A DNA stretch of 64,000 bases, from the NCBI RefSeq assembly GCF_002848135.1, contig NZ_PKGB01000006.1, positions 1 through 64,000 of the forward strand, given 5' to 3'. The stretch comes from Hydrogenovibrio sp. SC-1. GTDB taxonomy: Bacteria > Pseudomonadota > Gammaproteobacteria > Thiomicrospirales > Thiomicrospiraceae. Positions 49,964 to 60,186 of the stretch are shown here, one piece after another. Within the stretch, counting starts at the first letter, position 1; every line of letters starts with the position of its first letter. Both the position numbers and the translations under genes were made by a program. A model generated the notes under the pieces. The model did not search any database and was not told the origin of the DNA. It worked only from the letters and a program-made list of their open reading frames with translations.

Positions 49964-51961
49964 ATGAAAATCATGCGTTTTTTTTTACTGCTGCTCTTCC
50001 TGTTAATTAGTTATAGCGCGGCCATTGAAGTTTACTACTTTCAGAAACTAAAAGACCAAATTGCAGAAATTGCATTTGACCATCTTGAAGAGGACCTATT
50101 AGAGCTGACAGAAGATATTTCTATATTGATTTCTGATGCTCGTAATACCAATAAAATTTTTAAACAAATGAATTGGGTTGTTGTCAATAATCAGTTTGTT
50201 GATGAAGTCGTTATTCAGTCGCCAGCTGGGATTATTTATACCACCAATGCAAAGTTGATCCTGCCGGATTCTGATGCCCACTTGACGCTAGAGCAAGCCC
50301 GGATAGCACCCCAGAAGCTGTTTAATGAAAACCGAATACTCAGTCACCAAACCCCTGTGCAAACACGCAATGGTTCCTCCAGTTTTAGGGTTAGTTTTAA
50401 GACAAATAACCAAAACTATCAAGCCTTATTAGCGAAGCGGGTAGAGGCCTTTATTTTATTTTTCATTTTGCTACCCTTCATTAGCGTGGTGGTCTTTATT
50501 GCATTTCTTCGACGCTATATTGTCTTGCCGTTGAACCGGCTGGAGTCGTATGCATTCAACCATGACCAAGTTTTACCCCATTTCCTGATTGGAGAATTTA
50601 ACTCCATTTATATGTCAATGAAAAAAGCCTTTTCCGGCTTGGAACAAGATCGACAACGGTTGTTCCAGCAGGTTCGAAGTGATCGATTAACCGGCCTCCC
50701 AAACCGATTAGCGCTCAAAGAATATCTTGGTATACAGGTGGCTCAAGCTCAAAAATCTCAATCGGCTTTTGCATTGTTATTCTTGGACTTTGATAACTTT
50801 AAATTTATTAATGACTCTCTTGGCCATGATAAAGGGGATGATATTGTTGCTTGTGCAGCTGAAGTCTTGCAGTCGCAGTTACCCAGCAATGGTTTTATTG
50901 CCAGAGTTGGTGGTGATGAATTTGTCATTGTTATTCCAGACTATCAATCTCAGACGCAGCTGGAGGTGTTAACACAGACATTGATCGATACCTTATTAGG
51001 GCTCAATGATTGTTGTCAGGCAGGCACACCGGTGAGCTGTTGTATTGGCATCGCCTGTTATCCGACGCAAGGCAAAAATTATATTGAGTTAATGCAGAAA
51101 GCCGATATTGCCATGTATGAGGCAAAGCGTCAGGGCAAAGGTCGTTATCATTTCTATTCACCTGAGCTCAATGATCGGGTACAAAAGAATATTGCTTTGG
51201 ATCAGTCAATGCGACAAGCATTACAGAATAAAGAGTTTGTTTTGTATTACCAACCTAAAATTGATTTGAAGACGAAGACCGTGGTGGGTGCTGAAGCCTT
51301 AATTCGTTGGATTAAGGCGGATGGTGAGGTCATTTCACCGGCAGATTTTATTCCCATTGCCGAATTAAATGGGTTTATTGTCCAACTGGGAGAATGGGTA
51401 TTAGAGGCCGCTTTTTTGCAACTTCAACTTTGGGCGAAACGCATGCCGGATTGTGTGTTGTCGATTAATGTTTCAGCACGGCAGCTAGCTGAACCGGGCT
51501 TTTGCGAATATCTGAAATCGTTATTAGTTAAGTATCAACTTGACCCAAGTAAAATTGACTTGGAAGTCACGGAATATTTATTCTTTGATCACTCGGTCGA
51601 CAATTTGAAAACAGTCAATGATATCAGAGCGATGGGATTCTCTATCTCATTGGATGACTTTGGAACGGGGTTTTCATCCTTATCTTATTTGAAGAAATTT
51701 CATGTTGATCAGATTAAAATTGATAAAAGCTTTATTGATGACTTTGACTCAGAAAGCGGTGCTATTTTTATTGAAACCATTGTTAAAATGAGCGAAAGCC
51801 TTAAAAAACAAATTATTGCTGAGGGTGTTGAAACCGCTTCTCAAGCTGAATACCTGCAATCGGTTGGTTGTATTAATGTACAAGGCTTTTTCTTTTCAAA
51901 GCCATTACCCTTGCCAGAATTTGAGCGGTATTACCAAAAACACAAGCCCGCTGTCCTTTAG
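49964..51961 (+). CDS. Membrane GGDEF-EAL c-di-GMP enzyme
   Basis: A 665-residue protein. TM1 (about 4-22) and TM2 (about 163-183) flank a short periplasmic region of about 140 residues, followed by a GGDEF domain (about 245-400, SDRLTGLPNRLALKEYL, intact RVGGDEF, no inhibition site) and an EAL domain (about 415-660). EAL residues look complete: GAEALIRW, LEVTEY, DDFGTGFSSLSYL, KIDKSFI, EGVET. It may act as cyclase, phosphodiesterase or both. It heads a run of three cyclase genes on the same strand. Confidence 0.9.
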   Translation: MKIMRFFLLLLFLLISYSAAIEVYYFQKLKDQIAEIAFDHLEEDLLELTEDISILISDARNTNKIFKQMNWVVVNNQFVDEVVIQSPAGIIYTTNAKLILPDSDAHLTLEQARIAPQKLFNENRILSHQTPVQTRNGSSSFRVSFKTNNQNYQALLAKRVEAFILFFILLPFISVVVFIAFLRRYIVLPLNRLESYAFNHDQVLPHFLIGEFNSIYMSMKKAFSGLEQDRQRLFQQVRSDRLTGLPNRLALKEYLGIQVAQAQKSQSAFALLFLDFDNFKFINDSLGHDKGDDIVACAAEVLQSQLPSNGFIARVGGDEFVIVIPDYQSQTQLEVLTQTLIDTLLGLNDCCQAGTPVSCCIGIACYPTQGKNYIELMQKADIAMYEAKRQGKGRYHFYSPELNDRVQKNIALDQSMRQALQNKEFVLYYQPKIDLKTKTVVGAEALIRWIKADGEVISPADFIPIAELNGFIVQLGEWVLEAAFLQLQLWAKRMPDCVLSINVSARQLAEPGFCEYLKSLLVKYQLDPSKIDLEVTEYLFFDHSVDNLKTVNDIRAMGFSISLDDFGTGFSSLSYLKKFHVDQIKIDKSFIDDFDSESGAIFIETIVKMSESLKKQIIAEGVETASQAEYLQSVGCINVQGFFFSKPLPLPEFERYYQKHKPAVL

Positions 51962-52006
51962 ATTAAAATAACAAATACAAAAATAACAAAAAATGAGCAC
52001 TCTACC

Positions 52007-53941
52007 ATGACAAGTCAACGACTCTATTTCCGTATTTTGGCGTTTGCCATTCCCTTAATTTTGATATTGATTAGTTTTCACCTAATGGATAAAAAACTGG
52101 TCCGTGATCATTGGCAGCAGAATATGCAGTTTTCAGCGATACAGATGAAAGACAAGCTCACAAGTGAAGTTGAGGGTGTGATTGCTGATGTGTTGGCGAT
52201 TGCGAAAGATTCTGCTCAAATTGAACTGGTTGCGGAAGGTAATTTACAAAGTCTGCAATCCCGCTTTATAGCGTTGTCACAGCATAAAAATCGTTATGCG
52301 CAAGTCCGTTATATTGATGAATCAGGCCAAGAAAGGGTTCGGGTCGATCATCAAAATGGCGCCCCTGTTGTTATTGAGTCTGATCAGCTTCAAGATAAAA
52401 GCAATCGATATTATTTCCAACAAAGTCATCAGATGCCTTCTGGAGGGCTCTATGTGTCTCCATTGGATTTAAATGTTGAACAAGGCCAGATTGAGCGCCC
52501 GCTAAAGCCAATGATTCGGTTTGCTTCACCAGTAGTGGATGTGGCAGGTCATCATCTTGGCATTATCATTATTAATTATCGTATTGGCGATGTTCTGAAA
52601 TTATTTGAAGTGCCGCACCCAGAATCTGACGGTGGTAATTTATTATTACTCAATTCTAAAGGTTATTGGCTAGCCGGTGGGGATCCTGATAAACGTTGGG
52701 GAAATATGTTTGGCCATCGGCATAGTTTTGCGGAAGAAAGACCCAATAGTTGGGGCTATATAAGCGCCTTGTTGGATCAAAAGCAGTTTGTGTGGCAAGC
52801 AGATGGTTATTTCTATGCTGCGACAATCTATCGAGAAGCGGATTACATTCTTTCGCTAGCCAACGAGATGGACACCTCCCTTGTTAAGACGGATGATCCT
52901 TGGTTTGCGGTAGTCAGTGAAACAACACCTGAGGAGATGTTTGCAGGTGCTTATCAAAGACTACTGATTGCAGGTGTATTGGTTGCCATTTTGATCGTTG
53001 TGAGGGGGGCTGCAATGAACTATCTACGTAAAATAAAAAATAAAAAACATGTTGCACTCGCCCACGCAAAACGCATGACACAAATTGTTGAGCAAACATC
53101 GGACTTTGTGTTTATTACCGACCTGGATGGCAAAATTGAATATGTTAACCCGGCGTTTTGTGATGTGACAGGTTATGACAAACACAAAATCTTATCGAAA
53201 CAACCGTCTATACTGAAGTCAGGACGTCACCCCCATAAATATTATGAGAATCTTTGGAACACCATCAAGACCGGAGGGACTTTTCGAGGCATGATGATCA
53301 ATCGGCGAAGTGATGACAGCTTATTCTATGAAGAAAAAACCATTACCCCATTGATAAATGATGCCGGTAGATTAGAGGGATTTGTGTCCATTGGGAAAGA
53401 TGTCACCCAAAGCGAAATCACAAAAAATGCCTTTCACGATCCGCTGACGGGTTTGGTGAGTCGAAGTTTATTTGAGGATCGGTTGGCCCATGAAATCGAA
53501 CAGAGTCAGCGTTTAGGGACGCATTTAGCGCTGCTGTACTTGGATTTAGATGGTTTTAAACAGGTCAATGATACCTTGGGACATCAGGCAGGGGATGATA
53601 TTTTGATTGCTTTTTCAGAGTTTTGTCTATCAGTGGTTCGTAAGAGTGATACGGTGTCACGGCTGGGTGGTGATGAATTTGCCATTTTAATGACCGGATT
53701 TAACCAATCATCAGATGTTGAAGCGTTAGCGACTAAATTAATTGAAAATATTCAGGATTCGTATTGGTGTCCAGATAACTGCAGTGGAACTCTTGGTGTG
53801 AGTATCGGGATTAATCTTTACTCAGCTGAGCAATCCGATATCGACCCTAAACAGTTTATGGCACAAGCGGATCAAGCCATGTATGTGGCCAAGAACGCAG
53901 GCAAAAATCAATATGCGTTATATACTGAATCAAATATCTAA
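52007..53941 (+). CDS. Cache-PAS-GGDEF diguanylate cyclase
   Basis: A 644-residue inner-membrane enzyme. TM1 (about 10-27) and TM2 (about 318-336) enclose a large periplasmic Cache-type domain (YAQVRYIDESGQERVRVD, then DKSNRYYFQQSHQMPSGGLYVSPL). A PAS domain (about 358-470, with FITDLDGKIEYVNPAFCDVTGY) and a GGDEF domain (about 480-640) follow. The active site RLGGDEF is intact, and the RKSD inhibition site is present, so product feedback is expected. It lies 45 bp after the preceding GGDEF-EAL gene. Confidence 0.9.
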   Translation: MTSQRLYFRILAFAIPLILILISFHLMDKKLVRDHWQQNMQFSAIQMKDKLTSEVEGVIADVLAIAKDSAQIELVAEGNLQSLQSRFIALSQHKNRYAQVRYIDESGQERVRVDHQNGAPVVIESDQLQDKSNRYYFQQSHQMPSGGLYVSPLDLNVEQGQIERPLKPMIRFASPVVDVAGHHLGIIIINYRIGDVLKLFEVPHPESDGGNLLLLNSKGYWLAGGDPDKRWGNMFGHRHSFAEERPNSWGYISALLDQKQFVWQADGYFYAATIYREADYILSLANEMDTSLVKTDDPWFAVVSETTPEEMFAGAYQRLLIAGVLVAILIVVRGAAMNYLRKIKNKKHVALAHAKRMTQIVEQTSDFVFITDLDGKIEYVNPAFCDVTGYDKHKILSKQPSILKSGRHPHKYYENLWNTIKTGGTFRGMMINRRSDDSLFYEEKTITPLINDAGRLEGFVSIGKDVTQSEITKNAFHDPLTGLVSRSLFEDRLAHEIEQSQRLGTHLALLYLDLDGFKQVNDTLGHQAGDDILIAFSEFCLSVVRKSDTVSRLGGDEFAILMTGFNQSSDVEALATKLIENIQDSYWCPDNCSGTLGVSIGINLYSAEQSDIDPKQFMAQADQAMYVAKNAGKNQYALYTESNI

Positions 53942-53990
53942 CACCTTTCAATCCTATTGAATTTTGCATGAGATTCGTTAGGAAAAGGTA

Positions 53991-55352
53991 ATGAGAAAGA
54001 ATAATATGCACTTAATAAAAGAGATGATTGGTCTTTCGGTCTCTGAAGCTAAAGCGGTTCAAGATCATAATGAATTCCTAATGGCTCAAATGCCGTATTT
54101 TGATTCATGTTTTAACCATTGGTTACAGAAGTTTGATTTTGAGAATACGCTTAAAGACCCCATTTTTAGAACCGATTTTTATACGATTTTTGTTTACTGT
54201 GAATTTACTGATCCGTTTTATAGTGTGATGTATGACCAAGCGCTGAGGTGGCATCGAGCAGGGCTTTCGCACAATCATGTCATGGTCATATTAAGTAAAG
54301 TCAGAAAAATTTTTATTTCCATGGTCGAGGAAAAAGCCAACCCTTGTCTAGCCAAGGGGTTGTGTCATACGGTCGATATGGTTCAGTCAATCGTGAACTC
54401 GGTATTTCAGTTGCATGAAACGCTACACAATATGAAAAAACGTTCCGAACTGGAAGTCGATAGAATGCAACGCACCTTTCAGTTAATCTCGTTAAGTGCG
54501 CCCAAGGTATTGTTACAAGCGTTTATTGACCATCAAAATTGGAAAATTAGAGCCTATGAAGCCGCACTGGGTGATATTGTTGATGCGAACTTCCCTTTTT
54601 CTACGTCAGAGTGCCAGTTGGGTAAATGGTTGAATTCTGGCGGGTTGGAGACCATTCCTGAAGACCAAAAAATGCAATTTATCGAAGCGCACGAAAAAGT
54701 TCATGAATTGGGCTATCTGGCATTGCAAGATGCGAGAGCACACCACCCAGAAAAAATTACCGCATTTTTAGGTGAGATGGAAAACGCCTCTGATCTTGTT
54801 TGTAATGTGCTGTTACAACTGATTAATGAGGTATTTATTCGAGCCTCGACAATGGATCACTTGACGGAGATTGCAAATCGCAATGCCTTTGGTGGGCAAT
54901 TAGAGCAAAATATTTCGCTATCGAAAAGGCATCAGTTCTGGCTGGGTTTAATCGTAATGGACATTGATTATTTTAAACCCCTTAATGACAATTATGGCCA
55001 TGCGTATGGGGATCAAGTGCTGAAAGAAGTTTCACAGGTTTTAGTCAGTTCAGTGAGGACGGAAGATGACATTTGTCGTTGGGGAGGGGAAGAATTCACC
55101 ATTTTGGCAATTGATACCGATCCGGCAAATATACACAATTTAGCAGAACGTATTAGAATAAAGATTGAACAATCAGAATTTTGTCAGTCAACCGATTCAC
55201 CCACCCAGTTAACGGTGAGTTTGGGGAGTGTGGCCTTACACCCACTGTTAGATAAAACGTCAGATGAAATTTTTAAAATGGCAGATGAGCAATTGTATTT
55301 AGCCAAACAAGATGGCCGCAATCGGGTGAAGGCAAGAATTATTGATAATTAA
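53991..55352 (+). CDS. Globin-like/CZB-GGDEF diguanylate cyclase
   Basis: A 453-residue soluble cyclase with an unusual order. The N-terminal 150 residues look like an all-helical globin-sensor (protoglobin-like) domain with candidate haem His in RWHRAGLSHNHVMVI. A CZB zinc-binding domain follows (about 175-270) with HQNWK, SECQLGKWL and AHEKVHELG providing the His/Cys set. The GGDEF domain (about 290-450) has RWGGEEF and an RTED inhibition site. E. coli DgcZ has CZB-GGDEF, where zinc inhibits. The globin-like call is my inference from helix pattern. Confidence 0.82.
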   Translation: MRKNNMHLIKEMIGLSVSEAKAVQDHNEFLMAQMPYFDSCFNHWLQKFDFENTLKDPIFRTDFYTIFVYCEFTDPFYSVMYDQALRWHRAGLSHNHVMVILSKVRKIFISMVEEKANPCLAKGLCHTVDMVQSIVNSVFQLHETLHNMKKRSELEVDRMQRTFQLISLSAPKVLLQAFIDHQNWKIRAYEAALGDIVDANFPFSTSECQLGKWLNSGGLETIPEDQKMQFIEAHEKVHELGYLALQDARAHHPEKITAFLGEMENASDLVCNVLLQLINEVFIRASTMDHLTEIANRNAFGGQLEQNISLSKRHQFWLGLIVMDIDYFKPLNDNYGHAYGDQVLKEVSQVLVSSVRTEDDICRWGGEEFTILAIDTDPANIHNLAERIRIKIEQSEFCQSTDSPTQLTVSLGSVALHPLLDKTSDEIFKMADEQLYLAKQDGRNRVKARIIDN

Positions 55353-55386
55353 CCTCAGTAAGGGCTTCGGCCCTTTTTAAGGTTAA
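55349..55386. terminator. Bidirectional terminator with UUCG tetraloop
   Basis: AAGGGC-TTCG-GCCCTT (55360-55375) is flanked by a second stem TTAACCT/AGGTTAA and followed by T-runs on the plus strand. It separates the cyclase gene from the convergent lipoprotein gene. Confidence 0.9.
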
Positions 55387-55424
55387 TGCGATTTGAGGGC
55401 GGGAGTTCCACCCTCGTAATGAGC

Positions 55425-56609
55425 TTATTGGCTAACGCAAACGATATTGTTACTGGTATTGATTTCAAAGTATTTTGAAGCGCAATCAAAGCCAGCTTTT
55501 AAGTTGGCATTACTGCTCATATTGCTAATGATTTGTGCGCCGCCCGTTAAATTCGCGATGGTATTTTGATAGGTTGCAGCATAGTAGCGAGGCCCTAAAT
55601 CTCCACCCCAAGAACCGATTTGGCTAATCAATGGTGTAATGGCATCTTGTATGGCTTTAACATTGGCCGCCCCATCCCAGTTTCCCGTCAAATTTTCATT
55701 ATAAGTGTTACACGCGGTATAACCCGCTTCGGTAATGCGATTGAGAATGGTAATGGCGACATTCAAAAATTGCTCGGTTTTAATCGTTGGCGCACCATAA
55801 CCCAGAATCTGTTGATAACCGGAATCATTAATAAAACCATCAATATTGCTTTGTTTGACGCCGGTTATGACGGCGGTGACCAACCCATCTAAAATGTGGT
55901 AAACAATATTTTCTGTGGTCTGGCCTTGAGTCGCTGAGGCAATAAACTGGGTGTCGGTCAATTTTTGGATTTCGGTAGAGCCTTGCATAATGCGTTGGAG
56001 CCCTGTCAAAATAACTTGGGTACGGACTTTAGCAATATCTGTTGCGGTTAAATCGGAAATCGGTTTTTCTAGTAGCCCATCCACTGGGTCGCTTAACACA
56101 TCGTCCTCAGTGACGGTGTCGCCAATTTTGGCGGAAAACTGATTTAATATGGCGACCAATTCGGTGGTGGTAATGGATAAGGCTGAGGTTGCGGTGGTGG
56201 CGGGGTTTAAGACTGCGCTTTCAGCGCCACTCGTGACCTTACCTTGAAGTGAGATAGAGTAGTTAACGCCATTATGCTGGCCATTGGATTTCGCTAGAAC
56301 AGTGACGTCAGTTGTCGGCGTATAATTTTCGAAAATGTATTCACCACGGTTATCGCCAGCACGGGACAGTTTGTCGGTTGCGGCATCATATTGACCATTA
56401 CTATTGAGATCAACATAAAATTCGGCACCAGAAATATAAGGATCAACGGCGGTAATGGTTAAGGATTTGGTCGAGGTTTCCGTCGTGTCTGTGGTGTCGG
56501 TTGTCTCTGTGTTGGTTGAATCGCTGCTACTGCCGCCACAGCCTGCGAGGGCTAGTGATAGAGCGGCTACAAATAGCGATGGAAGGAAAGGGGTCTGATG
56601 AGATTTCAT
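55425..56609 (-). CDS. Putative lipoprotein with Ca-binding-like loop
   Basis: A 394-residue exported protein I cannot name. The ATG at 56609 follows AGGAG; a longer frame adds seven residues. A lipobox (LALAGC, Cys about 25) predicts a lipoprotein, followed by a Gly/Ser/Thr-rich linker. Around residue 60 is DLNSNGQYDAATDK, an EF-hand/dockerin-like calcium loop. The rest is mixed helical with no known motif. Its own terminator and gap isolate it from neighbours. Confidence 0.75.
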   Translation of the reverse strand: MKSHQTPFLPSLFVAALSLALAGCGGSSSDSTNTETTDTTDTTETSTKSLTITAVDPYISGAEFYVDLNSNGQYDAATDKLSRAGDNRGEYIFENYTPTTDVTVLAKSNGQHNGVNYSISLQGKVTSGAESAVLNPATTATSALSITTTELVAILNQFSAKIGDTVTEDDVLSDPVDGLLEKPISDLTATDIAKVRTQVILTGLQRIMQGSTEIQKLTDTQFIASATQGQTTENIVYHILDGLVTAVITGVKQSNIDGFINDSGYQQILGYGAPTIKTEQFLNVAITILNRITEAGYTACNTYNENLTGNWDGAANVKAIQDAITPLISQIGSWGGDLGPRYYAATYQNTIANLTGGAQIISNMSSNANLKAGFDCASKYFEINTSNNIVCVSQ

Positions 56610-56791
56610 AGCAATTTCTCCTGAGCACAATGGTTTTTTGTATCTTGTTATGGCTTAATGACGGTCATTGGAATTCACCTGAAGCAAGATACTTAAAAAT
56701 GAGTGTTCTTTTTAGGATATACCTCTGCAGGAGGATTGCCAATTAAACCTATTTATCCGTTATATAATTATTCGCGAGAGTTTTATTGAAT

Positions 56792-56813
56792 ATTTGCCCA
56801 GGCCTGGGCAAAT
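56792..56813. repeat. 22-bp perfect palindrome, copy 10 of the repeat
   Basis: ATTTGCCCAGG mirrors CCTGGGCAAAT exactly, extending the CCAGGCCTGG core to 22 bp. It is 40 bp upstream of the carbonic anhydrase start, where it could also be an operator. This is the only copy followed by G rather than T. Confidence 0.9.
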
Positions 56814-56853
56814 TTGAGTCGTTTTGAGGCAAATGAAACCTATTGGAGATCCT

Positions 56854-57405
56854 ATGTCGATTAGAAACTATAAATCTTTTACACCGAACATTGCGGCGTC
56901 TGCTTGGGTAGATGAGTCTGCGGTAGTGATTGGTCAAACGGAGCTGGCGGAAGAGGTTGGTATTTGGCCGAATGCCACTTTAAGGGGCGATGTGAATGCC
57001 ATCAAAATCGGTGCAAGGTCGAATATTCAAGATGGTTGTGTGTGTCATACCACTCATTCGTCGGAGTTTGGTAAAGGCTCTCAGTGTATTGTCGGTGCGG
57101 ATGTCACCGTCGGGCACAATGTGGTGTTGCATGGCTGTGTGATTGAAGATGAATGTTTGATTGGAATGGGATCAGTGGTGTTGGATAATGCCGTGGTGCA
57201 AAGTCAGGTCTTGGTGGGTGCGAACAGTTTGGTGCCGGCCGGTAAGGTATTGGAATCGGGCCATTTGTATGTGGGGTCACCGGTTAAAAAACTGCGCGCC
57301 TTAACGGATGAAGAAAAGGCGTTTTTTAAATATTCCGCTGCACATTATGTTGAACTGAAAAACGATTATCAGCAGCAAGCAACGGAAGCGAACAGCCCGT
57401 CATAA
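56854..57405 (+). CDS. yrdA: Gamma carbonic anhydrase-like protein
   Basis: Trimeric left-handed beta-helix protein of 183 residues. The ATG at 56854 follows GGAG and gives the usual family start. Hexapeptide repeats run from about 30 to 150. The metal-site histidines lie in CVCHTTH and in VGHNVVLHGC. Related YrdA/CaiE proteins often lack measurable anhydrase activity, so CO2/bicarbonate handling in this autotroph is plausible but unproven. Confidence 0.88.
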   Translation: MSIRNYKSFTPNIAASAWVDESAVVIGQTELAEEVGIWPNATLRGDVNAIKIGARSNIQDGCVCHTTHSSEFGKGSQCIVGADVTVGHNVVLHGCVIEDECLIGMGSVVLDNAVVQSQVLVGANSLVPAGKVLESGHLYVGSPVKKLRALTDEEKAFFKYSAAHYVELKNDYQQQATEANSPS

Positions 57406-57420
57406 AGGACAGTATGACCG

Positions 57421-58260
57421 CTATGGGCGCATTTGTGCCTGAATCGCCTCGATCACTGGTTGCATCTTGGGTTCAACGCCGCGCCAAATACGAAAGGCTT
57501 CTGCCGCTTGTCCCACTAACATGCCCAGTCCATCTCGAACCTGGCACTGAGGTTGGTGTTGTTTGGCCCAGTCTAAAAAGCAGGTGGGTTCAGCCCCATA
57601 CATCATGTCGTACACCAAACTATTTTCGCCGATCAATTGGGGGTCAATGGGCAGTAGCTTGCCTTCCAGGCTGGCAGCAGTGCCATTAATAATAAGGTCG
57701 TAGCCTTGTTCAAGCAGCGGAATGGATGCCCAGTCACTGCTAGTTAAGTCGCACTTCGTTGTAAAACGTTCACTGAGCACTTGAGCTCTTTTGGCGGTTC
57801 GATTGGCAATATGCACCAGGCCTGGTTGTTTTTGCAGTAATGGATCCAGAATGCCTTGTACGGCACCGCCCGCGCCCAATATCAGTACGGTTTTGCCTTG
57901 AATGGCAAAACCAGCGTTCAGCTCAATATCATTGATTAAGCCAATGCCGTCTGTATTGTCGCCTAGTATTTTGCCTCCTTTAAAGTGAAAGGTATTGACC
58001 GCTTGTGCCAGTTGCGCCCGCTCACTAAGTTGATCGGCTAATTCAAAGGCATCTAATTTAAAGGGGACGGTAATATTTAGACCCTGATAGCCTTGAGCCC
58101 TTAACTGAGCAACCTTTGCTTGAAATGAGGTTTCTTCTGGGTCAACCAAGATGGCTTCATAGGTGAGGTCTTGATTCGTTTGTTCGGCAAATAGCCGATG
58201 TATCATCGGCGATTTAGAGTGGGCAATGGGGTTGCCAAGCACCGCATAACAGTCTGTCAT
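57421..58260 (-). CDS. aroE: Shikimate dehydrogenase
   Basis: NADPH-dependent reduction of 3-dehydroshikimate in aromatic amino-acid synthesis; 279 residues from the ATG at 58260. Shikimate-binding NPIAHSKSPMIH, catalytic Lys in NITVPFKLDAF, GDNTDGIGL and the nucleotide loop LGAGGAVQGI are intact. It is 4 bp downstream of hemB and certainly co-transcribed. The converging carbonic anhydrase gene ends 15 bp away. Confidence 0.94.
   Translation of the reverse strand: MTDCYAVLGNPIAHSKSPMIHRLFAEQTNQDLTYEAILVDPEETSFQAKVAQLRAQGYQGLNITVPFKLDAFELADQLSERAQLAQAVNTFHFKGGKILGDNTDGIGLINDIELNAGFAIQGKTVLILGAGGAVQGILDPLLQKQPGLVHIANRTAKRAQVLSERFTTKCDLTSSDWASIPLLEQGYDLIINGTAASLEGKLLPIDPQLIGENSLVYDMMYGAEPTCFLDWAKQHQPQCQVRDGLGMLVGQAAEAFRIWRGVEPKMQPVIEAIQAQMRP
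57816..57825. repeat. CCAGGCCTGG palindrome, copy 11
   Basis: Inside aroE, where the minus strand reads Pro-Gly-Leu. The 12-bp form is present. Confidence 0.85.
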
Positions 58261-58264
58261 TGCA

Positions 58265-59293
<1,029 letters not shown>

Positions 59294-59460
59294 CTAGTCT
59301 GTAAGTTGAAAGAATGATACGCTGATTAGGTTGAAAAATAAAGGCTACATAATAGAAGGCGAGGGTTGCAATTGCGGTTTGAAGATTTGAGATACGAATC
59401 GAGTAAACGGTAACACTCATCTCAATTGAAATAGATCAAATTGAATGTTTAGGAGGCATG

Positions 59461-59895
59461 ATGTTAGATAATTTTGAATATACGTTTTTTGATGAGGCCA
59501 TTGCGCAACGGTTTTGCCAACAGGTTGATGCGCTAGGACATGCTTCCAGTATTCGCGTTGACGAATCGCCCAATGGTGATGCATGTTTTGAAGTGAAGGT
59601 GATGGACGACTTGAGTGATGCGATGGCGGAGCAAATTGAAACGCTCTATAGCGATATGCTATTTGGCGAGCAGGCAGCACAGATTGAAGGAAATGAAGTT
59701 GGTGCTTTGGCGGATGTGTGTGGTGTGCAGGTGCAGTTGGCATCAGGCGACTATACGACCATTGCAGTGGATCCCGTGATTATGAATAAAATCTTGTCAG
59801 TGTTGACCATTGAAGAGTTGCAAGCCTTTTTAACCCAGGTGGCTGAAGATATTGAAACGCCGAAAACAGGCCCGATTTGTCAGCGTTCTGTATAG
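59461..59895 (+). CDS. Small acidic conserved-looking protein
   Basis: A 144-residue acidic cytosolic protein I do not recognise. AGGAGG ends one base before the ATG at 59458; the next ATG at 59461 is better spaced, so I use it. It has no signal peptide or membrane segment. The pattern (alternating Asp/Glu-rich beta/alpha segments, RVDESPNGDACFEVKVMDD) and consistent codon use suggest a real gene. Confidence 0.6.
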   Translation: MLDNFEYTFFDEAIAQRFCQQVDALGHASSIRVDESPNGDACFEVKVMDDLSDAMAEQIETLYSDMLFGEQAAQIEGNEVGALADVCGVQVQLASGDYTTIAVDPVIMNKILSVLTIEELQAFLTQVAEDIETPKTGPICQRSV

Positions 59896-60186
59896 ACTTT
59901 TTTGTAACACCATAGATTTAAATCGGGCTTGCATAAAAAAATTATATAAGCAAACTCTTATTTTGTTCTTGAAGTGAACTGGCTTAAAACATATTATAGA
60001 CGACTAGAAAAACTGTGCACCCTTCTGCTTTTGAGCTGAAGCGTAACACAACAAAATTACTATGATGTTTTTCTCCTGGGAATCGATAAAGCTGGTTTAT
60101 CTCTTTATTGTTTCTTTTGAAAGAAACATCCTAACTAGTAACCTCTTGACTTTTCGGTGTGAAGAGCACCCATCAAGGAGCATTAA
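59896..60186 (+). promoter_or_regulatory. Promoter and leader of soxCD
   Basis: A sigma70-type promoter lies at 59969-59997 (TTGAAG, 17-bp spacer, TATTAT), giving a leader of about 180 nt. The leader contains an 18-bp inverted repeat (GTTTCTTT-TG-AAAGAAAC, 60110-60127), which could be an operator or an RNA stem. The ribosome site AAGGAG precedes the soxC ATG. No known regulator motif is recognised. Confidence 0.6.
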
